Origin: Paenibacillus soyae
GTDB taxonomy: Bacteria > Bacillota > Bacilli > Paenibacillales > Paenibacillaceae
Reading direction: 5' to 3'
Assembly: GCF_024623455.1 (NCBI RefSeq)
Contig: NZ_JANIPJ010000013.1
Location: 62,001-126,000 of the forward strand
DNA: 64,000 bases
A program made the translations under genes and the position numbers. How positions within the stretch are numbered: position 1 is the stretch's first letter; each line of letters opens with the position of its first letter. This document shows, in pieces, positions 43,301 to 50,135 of the stretch. A model generated the notes under the pieces. The model saw only the letters and a list, made by a program, of their open reading frames with translations, did no database searches and was not told the origin of the DNA.

Positions 43301-46279
43301 CTGAGCGGATGGAACGAATGGCATCCGGATGGCCAAGAGTCAGCTCAGCTGGCGGACGAGACGCAGGCGAGAAGCGGGGAAGCCAGTCTGAAGCATGGGG
43401 CAACAGGTGCATACAAGCAGACGACATACCGCGAAATTGTCGTTCCGAACGGGGAGTATCGGGTAACCGTCTGGGCGAAGGCCGGCGGCGCGGATGCGTT
43501 CCGCATGGAGCTGAAGAAGTTCGACGGCACCTCGAGTCTGACGGCCGACATGAGCGGCGCGGACGGCAGCGAATGGACGCCGTACCGCATTGATCACGTC
43601 CTTGTGAAGGACGGCAAGCTGGAGCTCGGATTTTATTCCGAAGCGGGCGAGAACGGCGGCTGGGCGCACGTTGATGATATCGAGATCATGAGCTACGCGC
43701 CGAAAGCGCCGGGGACGTTAAGAGCCGAGATCGGCACCGACAAAGCTTATTTGTGGTGGAACCGAAGCGGCGAAAAGGATTTTAAAACCTATAAGGTGTA
43801 CAAGGACGGGCAGCTGATCGCCACGCAAGGCGAAAACTTCCTGCAGGTGACGGGCCTTGCGACCGGCACCGCGTACCAGTTCCAGGTAAGCGCGGTCGAT
43901 ACGGCGAACAATGAATCGCCGGCAAGCGTTCTGACCGTCGTGCCGAAGCCGTCGCTCAGCTTGACGAACCTCGGGTTCGAGGCGGGAGCATTGTCTCCTT
44001 GGCAGGGCTGGCATCCGAGCGATCAGGCGGACGCGAATAAGGTCGACACGGACGGTCCCCGAACGGGCGCGCATAAGCTGACGCACTGGCTCGGCACCGA
44101 TTACGAGCAATCGACCTACCGGACGATCACCGTGCCGAACAGCACCTACCAGGTATCGGCATGGGTTCGTACGGGAGGCGGTCAGAATGCGCTGCGCATG
44201 GAAGTCAAAAATTACGGCGGCGAGCAGATCAATGTCGACATGCGCTCGGCTTCATCGGGCACATGGACTTTGTTCGCGAGTCCGCCGATCGCGGTGACGA
44301 ACGGGCAGCTGGAGATATCGTTTTATTCGAATGCCAAGGCCGGCAACTGGACGGCGATCGACGACGTACAGGTGACCGATTTGATCGGTGTGCCGGCAGA
44401 GGCCGCGCCGCCCGCGGCGCCGGTCGGACTTAAGGGTGAAATTCATCCGGATCACGTGCGCCTCGTCTGGGAACGCAACGGAGAAAGCGACATAGCGGGC
44501 TATCGAGTCTATCAAGACGGCGAGCTCATTGCCGAGCCGACCGAGCCTGCCTATGTGGCGGAGAATGTGGATGCGGACCAGACGTACCGCTACACGGTCA
44601 CGGCCGTCAACGCGGAGGAGCTGGAGTCGGAGGCGTCGGCCGAATTTACGGCGACGACGAGGGAGCCGGCATTCGTAGAAGGCTTCGAGTCGGGGCAGAC
44701 GGAGCCTTGGGGCGTGTGGAACACGGGGGGCACGATTGCCGTGAACGAAGGCGGCGCCCACGGGGGTGCATACAAGCTGAATTACTGGCATGGCGAGCCT
44801 TATGAGGCGACGACCTACCGCACGATCGAAGTGCCGAACGGAACCTACCGCGTATCCATCTGGACGCAGGCGGGAGACAACAAGGAGAAGCTGCAGCTCG
44901 AGGTCAAAAAGTACGACGCGGAGAACGAAAACGCGTCGACCATCGTGAATATGATGGCCGCCCATTACTCGGGCTACCGGCTGTTCGTCTCCGAGCCGAT
45001 CCCGGTCACAAGCGGGAAGCTGGAAATCGGCATCAACGCGAAGATGACCGCATCCGAGTGGGCGAACTTCGACGATCTGCGGATCGTGAAGGTGGATCCG
45101 ATTCCGGATGAGCCGACCGATCCGGTCATCGTGCCTCCGGTTCCGCCGGTATCCTCGGGCGGGAACGATAAAATCAAGATCGACGAGAACGGGGCAGCCG
45201 TCGTGAAAGCCGAAGCGGGCGCGGAGGAAGTGCGCATCCCGGCCGCCAAGCTGGATATGAGCAAGCTGGAGACGCTTCGAGTCGAGCAAGGCTCGCTCGG
45301 GGTCGACATTCCCGCCGCCGTGGTGAAAGCCCTGCTGCAGATCGCCGAGGATGAAGGCTTATCCGGCGCGGAGATCCGACTGACGGCCCGTCCGGTAACG
45401 AAGAAGGAGACCGACGGGCTGCTCGCAGACTACCAACATCCGAACGGAAGCAGCTTGCGGCCGGCCGGTGATGTCTACGACTGCGAGCTGGCCATTGTGG
45501 ACCGGGACGGAGAAGGCTTCGCGCTGACGGCATTCGATTCGCCGATCACGATCCGTCTGCAAGCCGATCCGTCTGCAAACGAAGAGCTTCTCGGCATCTA
45601 TTATTTGGCGGAAGACGGCAGTCTTGAATATGTCGGCGGCAGTTATGCGGATGGCTACATGCAGGCATACGTGAGCCACTTCAGCCGGTACGCGGTGCTC
45701 GAATACGACCGCAGCTTCGCCGATGTAACCGCCGAGCATTGGGCTTACGGCGCCATTAAGCGAATGGCGGCGAAGCATATCGCGCAAGGCGTCGGCGAGG
45801 ACCGGTTCGCGCCGGAGCGCGAAGTAACGCGCGCGGAGCTCGCCGCGCTGCTGAGCCGCTCGCTCGGCTTGACGGCCGAAGCGAAGGCGCCGTTCCAGGA
45901 CGTCGATGGCGAGGCGTGGTATGCGGCGGATGTAAGCGCGGCGTACGAAGCGGGAATCATTCAAGGCAAGACGGATGAGCTGTTCCTGCCGGACCAAGCA
46001 ATCTCGAGAGAAGAGATGGCGATCATGCTCATGCGGAGCTATGAGTATCTGACGGGAGAAGTCGCAGCGGCGGACGGTGCATCCTCCCGGTTCGCGGATC
46101 TCGAGGACATCAGCGCGTGGGCGCTGGAGCAAGCTCTCGCTGCCGAGCAGCTAGGTCTCGTGCAAGGCGACGAGCGGCAACGGTTCGCTCCGCAAGAAGA
46201 GCTGACCCGGGCGGAAGCGATTCAAGCCATCGCGAATCTGCTGGACAGCAAGTTGAATTCCTCTCCCTCCAGAAGCTAA
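40331..46279 (+). CDS. SLH-anchored multimodular GH30 glycoside hydrolase
   Basis: A 1982-residue surface enzyme. I start at GTG 40331 behind AGGAGGGG, which gives an export signal (FAVGVISASLVLSSYSQLATPSAFA). Order: GH30 barrel and side domain (about 60-500; acid/base E238 in LQNEPHF, nucleophile E333 in YFTESSGG), a CBM6-like module (about 500-620), four related CBM4/9-like modules (about 626-770, 981-1120, 1210-1350, 1447-1595) with four fibronectin III domains between them, a beta domain (about 1615-1790), then three SLH motifs (about 1795-1975; RSFADVTAEHWAYGAIKRMA first). GH30 enzymes cut beta-linked glucans, xylans or related chains. It should be tethered to the cell wall and controlled by the upstream LacI protein. 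Confidence 0.9.
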   Translation: MRRGFWRKFAVGVISASLVLSSYSQLATPSAFAAGEAVEVWLTTGDKQYLLSKQENIMFGADDISTLPEMAISVDERETFQTIEGFGASMTDSSAWLIDNKLTAPQRNELMSRLFSREDGIGISYIRVPMGSSDFALGNYTYNDMPQGETDPSLNSFSIAHDKDYIIPLLQQAKLLNPDLKLMGTPWSAPAWMKTNGSLMQGKLKPEYYGVYAEYFRKFIEAYEAEGLPIHAITLQNEPHFEPSGYPGMRMEPSEQIALAKELGPLLAEEELNTKIVVWDHNWDEPQYPIQVLNDEEARTYIAGSAFHGYAGSVDAQQQVHDAHPDKEIYFTESSGGEFAPNFGDNLKWDVQNLIIGATRYWAKTSLKWNLALDQNHGPQNGGCHDCRGFVTINVDDIAPENTEVTFNEEYYAFGHASKFVVPGAVRIDSNTLGAGSIENVAFKNPDGSKVVVALNSGADAETFKLRWGSQSFSYTLPAGAVATFKWSGEQTGDSVISPFSRIEAETADAHSGVIENTDDGSGKHVKLDGADQHATFRSVGMNAGVRSALLRVATEGNATIELREGSSAGTLLGEVEVNTGGYAQWKTQMIEVNVDNSVLDIVVLVNGKAKLNWLTFSKEDLKSQLNYAASFGGFESGNAGGWLESKPEGQASAQQVDGDGAHTGDYKLTHFAGSAYEQYTYRTIHVPNGTYSASVWVRKGEGNTVTLEARNGSDAPLIAATGAVSSGWTQLVIPSIKITSGQLEIGVRSVSPAGQWAAIDDFVVSGVTKLAPAAELGTDAPDTPASVAAVVREDLPGAVEISWSGVEGASGYALYRSLSGDDSVTNAVYGSFAEFMLVPAGTTSFVDTGLQAGQAYAYRVTAFHATGESAASEEAAAMPSTTDTDAPAKPAGLTAVEGPEQATLHWSPSLDADFKAYNVYQNGARIASIGLATETTFTAGSLYAGMTYTFEVSAVDRSGNESARSDMATVVPTAPSVTIEAPNLGFEDGLSGWNEWHPDGQESAQLADETQARSGEASLKHGATGAYKQTTYREIVVPNGEYRVTVWAKAGGADAFRMELKKFDGTSSLTADMSGADGSEWTPYRIDHVLVKDGKLELGFYSEAGENGGWAHVDDIEIMSYAPKAPGTLRAEIGTDKAYLWWNRSGEKDFKTYKVYKDGQLIATQGENFLQVTGLATGTAYQFQVSAVDTANNESPASVLTVVPKPSLSLTNLGFEAGALSPWQGWHPSDQADANKVDTDGPRTGAHKLTHWLGTDYEQSTYRTITVPNSTYQVSAWVRTGGGQNALRMEVKNYGGEQINVDMRSASSGTWTLFASPPIAVTNGQLEISFYSNAKAGNWTAIDDVQVTDLIGVPAEAAPPAAPVGLKGEIHPDHVRLVWERNGESDIAGYRVYQDGELIAEPTEPAYVAENVDADQTYRYTVTAVNAEELESEASAEFTATTREPAFVEGFESGQTEPWGVWNTGGTIAVNEGGAHGGAYKLNYWHGEPYEATTYRTIEVPNGTYRVSIWTQAGDNKEKLQLEVKKYDAENENASTIVNMMAAHYSGYRLFVSEPIPVTSGKLEIGINAKMTASEWANFDDLRIVKVDPIPDEPTDPVIVPPVPPVSSGGNDKIKIDENGAAVVKAEAGAEEVRIPAAKLDMSKLETLRVEQGSLGVDIPAAVVKALLQIAEDEGLSGAEIRLTARPVTKKETDGLLADYQHPNGSSLRPAGDVYDCELAIVDRDGEGFALTAFDSPITIRLQADPSANEELLGIYYLAEDGSLEYVGGSYADGYMQAYVSHFSRYAVLEYDRSFADVTAEHWAYGAIKRMAAKHIAQGVGEDRFAPEREVTRAELAALLSRSLGLTAEAKAPFQDVDGEAWYAADVSAAYEAGIIQGKTDELFLPDQAISREEMAIMLMRSYEYLTGEVAAADGASSRFADLEDISAWALEQALAAEQLGLVQGDERQRFAPQEELTRAEAIQAIANLLDSKLNSSPSRS

Positions 46280-46319
46280 AATATAACCGTCACCCATATT
46301 ATCGATGGAGGTTGATCAC

Positions 46320-46802
46320 ATGTACCGCAAAGCAGAGGACTTATTGGAGGATTGGGCAGTATCGGCGGCAGGCACCTTGTCCGTCATGAAGGCAATCACC
46401 GATGATAAGATGAACACGGCGATCGTGGAAGGGCATAGCACGCTCGGCTGGCTGGCCTGGCATTTAACCGGCTCGATTGGAACAATCGCCGGCGCTGCGG
46501 GCTTGCAAGTCCCGTTCATCGAACGGGGCACTCCGGTACCGGCTTCGATGTCGCAAATCGTGGAGAAGTATGAAGCGGCCGTCGAGACGTTCAAGAACGA
46601 AGCCGGGAAGCTGACGGATGAGCAGCTTGCGGAAGAGATCGACGGGTTCATGGGCAGGACGGCCCGAGGAAAATTCCTTCGGCTGTTGATCGACCACCAG
46701 ACGCACCATCGCGGACAGATGACGGTTCTGCTTCGCCAAGCGGGCTTGCCGGTACCAGGCGTACTGGGGCCGACGAAGGAAATGCTGGCGGCGAGATCCT
46801 AG
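46320..46802 (+). CDS. DinB-fold protein (copy 2)
   Basis: A 160-residue four-helix DinB-type protein with the His ligand motifs WLAWHLTGS and LLIDHQTHHRGQM. I start at ATG 46320, since GGAGG at 46307 sits inside the longer ATG frame at 46305. It is 40 nt after the GH30 gene on the same strand without a clear terminator between them, so it may ride on that transcript, although no functional link is evident. Confidence 0.85.
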   Translation: MYRKAEDLLEDWAVSAAGTLSVMKAITDDKMNTAIVEGHSTLGWLAWHLTGSIGTIAGAAGLQVPFIERGTPVPASMSQIVEKYEAAVETFKNEAGKLTDEQLAEEIDGFMGRTARGKFLRLLIDHQTHHRGQMTVLLRQAGLPVPGVLGPTKEMLAARS

Positions 46803-46826
46803 AACATCCTGAATAAACAGTAAGCA

Positions 46827-46871
46827 GGCCGGTAATCGGGTACGAGACTCGATTGCCGGCCGTATTTTTTT
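46827..46871. terminator. Rho-independent terminator
   Basis: GGCCGGTAATCG (46827-46838) pairs with CGATTGCCGGCC (46850-46861); GTATTTTTTT follows. It lies between convergent genes. Confidence 0.85.
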
Positions 46872-46888
46872 ACGCGCGAAAGTCTGCC

Positions 46889-47572
46889 CTAATCCGGACC
46901 TCGCTTACGGGCGATCCGTTTCTGAATCCCGAATATCGCCAGCGCCAGAAGAACGCCAACGAGCGACATCGTCATGTCCTTGTGGGCGTCGAATATATCC
47001 CCCTGCATGCCGATATATTTGGCGGCCATCTTCGGATCGAACAACACCGCCGCCCACATCTCGAGCAGCTCGAACAGCCCGCTTGCCGCGACGATGAATG
47101 CGAACGTGACGACGTATTGACCGGCATGGCGCAGCTTCAACAAGAAGAGAACGCCCTCCCGTACCGGAAAAGCAAGGAACAGCCCGAACGCCAAATGAAC
47201 GATCCGGTCGTAAACTCCCCGTTCCAAATGGAAAGCCTGCTTGAGCCAGGCATCGACGGGTGTCAGCTGATAAGAAAAATGACCTCCATAAGCATGCATG
47301 GCAAGGAAGACGGCGATCAGAATATAGCTTAGATTGGTAAGCGGAAGTACGCGGTAGAACCAGATCAAGAGGATGACGGCGGTGACCAGAAGCGCGTTTT
47401 CCACCAGCCATATTTTCCAATCGAGCGGCCGAATCGCCATGCAAATCCAAAAAACCGTAAAGACGGCAATCGTAGCTTGAAGCAAGCGGTTTTCTTTAAA
47501 ACGGATCTGGTGACTTTTGAGAAGCCGGGACCAGTCCGTATTTCGCGGTTGCTTTGCTGATGTAAGAGCCAA
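46889..47572 (-). CDS. DUF2238 (YjdF-type) membrane protein
   Basis: A multi-span protein of about 227 residues with the DUF2238 features: an N-terminal helix, FLAMHAYGGHFSY, YDRIVHLAFGLFLAFPVRE, ASGLFELLEMWAAVLFDP, and GDIFDAHKDMTMSLVGVLLA. The His/Asp/Glu residues in membrane loops are conserved in the family; the function is unknown. The frame is open to ATG 47647, but GGAGGAAGGA precedes TTG 47572, which I prefer as start. It faces the DinB gene across a terminator. Confidence 0.85.
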   Translation of the reverse strand: MALTSAKQPRNTDWSRLLKSHQIRFKENRLLQATIAVFTVFWICMAIRPLDWKIWLVENALLVTAVILLIWFYRVLPLTNLSYILIAVFLAMHAYGGHFSYQLTPVDAWLKQAFHLERGVYDRIVHLAFGLFLAFPVREGVLFLLKLRHAGQYVVTFAFIVAASGLFELLEMWAAVLFDPKMAAKYIGMQGDIFDAHKDMTMSLVGVLLALAIFGIQKRIARKRGPD

Positions 47573-47662
47573 GACAATTTCCTTCCTCCGAATGGATTGA
47601 AGCCGTGCACCTCTCAAGGATAGCATTCCCAATCGAAGCGAAAGCATGATGCGGCGCGCAGT

Positions 47663-47690
47663 AAAAAACCCGGTTAAAGGAAACCGGGTT
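47663..47690 (-). terminator. Rho-independent terminator of the 35-residue gene
   Basis: On the minus strand AACCCGGTT (47690-47682) pairs with AACCGGGTT (47675-47667), running into a T6 tract. Confidence 0.85.
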
Positions 47691-47702
47691 CGTTGACTTT
47701 TA

Positions 47703-47810
47703 TTACGAGTTGGTTTTTTGCAAGTTGCCTCTGCCTTGCTTGTTCGGGTTATTGGACCTTGATGCGGCGTGCTTCGGGTTGTTTTTATCCGGATTCACTT
47801 TCGTGCTCAT
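47703..47810 (-). CDS. 35-residue hydrophilic protein, spore-protein-like
   Basis: A complete short gene: AGGAGGTG with 9-nt spacing, ATG at 47810, TAA at 47703-47705, and a perfect terminator 12 nt later. The product is very hydrophilic and rich in Asn, Lys, Ser and Pro (for example NPDKNNPKHAA and NNPNKQGRGN), a composition like the minor small acid-soluble spore proteins, but I cannot match it to a named one. No membrane segment. The gene-quality signals make it much more likely real than chance. Confidence 0.7.
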   Translation of the reverse strand: MSTKVNPDKNNPKHAASRSNNPNKQGRGNLQKTNS

Positions 47811-47957
47811 GGCTGTCGTTCACCTCCTGTCCGATTCCACCAAAGTATCTCTCCAAACCGCGATCCTTATTAGAAGGAGTCCATTCCTTCGTTTAGCGCG
47901 GCAGGGGTAAGGGAAGAATGAACAAGATTAAAATACATGACAGCCGAGGCGGGACCC

Positions 47958-48488
47958 ATGAGTGGTCAATTACATGACATCCAACAAAAAATGGCGCAGT
48001 ATGAGCTCGATCGATGGTTAACGGGCAGCTTGTTTACCTGGCAGTGGTGGGTACTGCTTGCTTTACTGTTCGTGCCATGGTTTTTATTATTCCGGCTCAT
48101 CGACCGCCGAAGGGCGTATTCGATCTGGTTCTATGGACTAACGGTGCTCATCGCGACTTCCTTTACGGATGATCTTGGCGCCGAAATCGGCATTTGGGTA
48201 TACCCGATCAAGCTGGCGCCTTATTCTCTTATTGGTTTTCCCTTTGATTTTTCGATCGTTCCGGTTGCGCAGATGCTGATGTTTCAGTACTTCGGAGCGT
48301 GGAGGAGCTTCCTCATGGCCTTAACCGCGCAAGCCCTTGTTTTTGCGTTTATCGGGGAGCCGCTTTCGGTCAAGAGCGAGCTTATTACCTATTATGGTTG
48401 GACATACGCCTATTCCTTTCTTTTCTATATGATCACTGGCGTTTCGGCCAAAGCGTTCGTGCATTATTGGGCGCCAAAAAATCAATAA
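47958..48488 (+). CDS. CBO0543 family integral membrane protein (copy 3)
   Basis: A 176-residue relative of the genes at 997 and 1603: LFTWQWWVLLALLFVPW entry, DDLGAEIGIWVYPIKLAPYSLIGFPF loop and the final helix YAYSFLFYMITGVSAKAF. GAGGCGGG supports ATG 47958 over the ATG at 47937. Its base composition fits the region, unlike copy 2. Function unknown; membrane. It converges on flgB across a bidirectional terminator. Confidence 0.8.
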   Translation: MSGQLHDIQQKMAQYELDRWLTGSLFTWQWWVLLALLFVPWFLLFRLIDRRRAYSIWFYGLTVLIATSFTDDLGAEIGIWVYPIKLAPYSLIGFPFDFSIVPVAQMLMFQYFGAWRSFLMALTAQALVFAFIGEPLSVKSELITYYGWTYAYSFLFYMITGVSAKAFVHYWAPKNQ

Positions 48489-48523
48489 AAAGAGAGGCCC
48501 ATGCGCATGCGCATAGGCCTCTT
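48486..48523. terminator. Bidirectional terminator
   Basis: AGAGGCC (48493-48499) pairs with GGCCTCT (48516-48522), with a GCAT-rich inner stem. The T5 run lies on the minus-strand side, so it best serves flgB. Confidence 0.8.
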
Positions 48524-48533
48524 ACTTGTTTGG

Positions 48534-48941
48534 CTATCTTAAATCGGCAAACAGCTTCTTGTACTTATTGTAGTGACCGCTGACGCGATCGATCATGTAA
48601 TTGTACGCAAGCTGATTATTGGCCAAGTTGGCCATTTCCTTGTCGACATCGACATTATTGCGATTGTTGTTCATGGTCGTATGGCTATGCTCGACCACTT
48701 TGTAAGGGATTGTCGCCGAACCGGAGCTTAGGGGCAGATGCTTCTCATGCGTTCGGCTGAGCTGCAGATTGTCTCCGTTTCCCTTGTTGATCATCTTCTC
48801 CAATTCTTCTTCGAAGACAACGCTTTTCACTTTATAGCCCGGCGTCTCGGCATTCGCAAGGTTCTCCGAAATCATCTTTTGCCGTAGCTCCAAAATTTGC
48901 AGCAAAGATTCGTTTCGAATGGAGTTTTTGGTCGCGAACAT
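48534..48941 (-). CDS. flgB: Flagellar basal-body rod protein FlgB
   Basis: A 135-residue proximal rod subunit of normal length. The N-terminal rod motif is clear (LLQILELRQKMISENLANAETPGYKVKSVVFEEEL) and the C-terminal helix LANNQLAYNYMIDRVSGHYNKYKKLF is the usual one. It is exported by the flagellar secretion system and polymerises in the rod. The odd point is context: no flgC, fliE or other flagellar gene is nearby, so this is either a second copy or a relocated gene. GGAGGTG precedes the ATG. Confidence 0.9.
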   Translation of the reverse strand: MFATKNSIRNESLLQILELRQKMISENLANAETPGYKVKSVVFEEELEKMINKGNGDNLQLSRTHEKHLPLSSGSATIPYKVVEHSHTTMNNNRNNVDVDKEMANLANNQLAYNYMIDRVSGHYNKYKKLFADLR

Positions 48942-49112
48942 ATTTCGTCACCTCCATGATGCTTCATCTCTTTTCATCAAATCCCGACAACATAGACCTA
49001 TACGCATAGAGGGCTGCGAAGGTTTCGTTTTTTTCGTGCACGACGGGAAGGTAATTTGTAGATCCCTGTCAAATTAATGACAAAGCTATACGAAATGTAG
49101 AGGCGGTGCGAA

Positions 49113-49892
49113 ATGTCAGACCACTGGAATACATATCTTACATCTATCGATAAGAAACCGGCGTCGTTCCTGCTCGATATGGAGCCTTGGAAGGATGGCG
49201 ATAAGGAAACGTTCATCCATCTGTTTCGGCTAAGGGTGATGTTGAACGAGCCGACCGAGGAAGGTCTTACTAGCAATGAGGAGGCCTCGGTATTGTATGC
49301 CTTGGAGGACTCCATTAACGATGCTCTTGGCCCTGACTATCTGTTCGTCGGCCGAATCACCACCGATGGCAGGAGGGACTTCTTCTACTATACGGAATCC
49401 GCTGATGGAAGTCAGCTGGCCAGCCTTGCCGAGTCTTGTATCGGAGATCATCTGTACAGCGTGGCGCGAGTGGAGGAGAAGGAGCCGAGATCCTTTTACT
49501 ATGAAAGTCTTTATCCGGACAAAATCAATTGGAATCGCATGGCCAACAGGCAGCTGGTTCAGAAGCTTAACGAGCTTGGCGACTCGCTGACGATTCCGAG
49601 GATCGTGCGTCACTGGATCTACTTCGACTCCGCGGAGTCGCGCAGCCGATTCAAGGATCACGTGCAGGAAGCGGGCTTCCGCATCGAAGATCAGGATTTT
49701 CGGGACAATAAGTACTCTTTAATCGTCTCCAGAGAAGACGCGGCGGAGTTCGACGCCATTAGCGAGGTGACCGATGAGCTGGTCCATGCTGCTGAGCGAT
49801 ACGATGGGGATTACGATGGCTGGGAGACGCAAGTCGTCAAGGAGAAGGCCGGCTTCCTCGGCGGGTTGAAAAAAATGTTCAAGATAAAGTAA
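49113..49892 (+). CDS. DUF695 plus RraB-like protein
   Basis: A 259-residue cytoplasmic protein in two parts. Residues about 1-135 match the DUF695 pattern (HWNTYLTSIDKKPASFLLDM, FVGRITTDGRRDFFYYTES). Residues about 150-240 resemble the RraB ribonuclease-inhibitor fold (RIVRHWIYFDSAESRSRFKDHVQEAGF, YSLIVSREDAAEFDAISEVTDEL). Such fusions are widespread but uncharacterised. GAGGCGGTG is upstream. Monocistronic with its own terminator. Confidence 0.8.
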   Translation: MSDHWNTYLTSIDKKPASFLLDMEPWKDGDKETFIHLFRLRVMLNEPTEEGLTSNEEASVLYALEDSINDALGPDYLFVGRITTDGRRDFFYYTESADGSQLASLAESCIGDHLYSVARVEEKEPRSFYYESLYPDKINWNRMANRQLVQKLNELGDSLTIPRIVRHWIYFDSAESRSRFKDHVQEAGFRIEDQDFRDNKYSLIVSREDAAEFDAISEVTDELVHAAERYDGDYDGWETQVVKEKAGFLGGLKKMFKIK

Positions 49893-49952
49893 AGCGGAAA
49901 GGCTTGGCGCTATTGGATTCCGATCGTTCAGAGCGGGAAATAGGTTTAGTAG

Positions 49953-49980
49953 AAGGAGCAGAGCGGCTGCTCCTTTTTTA
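49953..49980 (+). terminator. Rho-independent terminator
   Basis: AAGGAGCAG (49953-49961) pairs with CTGCTCCTT (49967-49975); T-run follows. Confidence 0.9.
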
Positions 49981-50086
49981 TTTGCGGGGCCTGGGCCGCC
50001 GCTCCTCCATCTTCGTCGTTTTGCCGTATGTTCGGCGGATATTGGGATTGTTCGCCCCCTAATCCTGCCTTACAGTGAAGGTGAAA

Positions 50087-50100
50087 TGGAAGCGTTTCGA
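50087..50100. promoter_or_regulatory. cre-like site before the GH27-type gene
   Basis: TGGAAGCGTTTCGA differs by one base from a perfect palindrome of the CcpA/LacI type and lies 36 nt before the start codon. Confidence 0.5.
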
Positions 50101-50135
50101 AAAAACGGAAGCGACGAAAGGGAGGTAAGGAAGGA

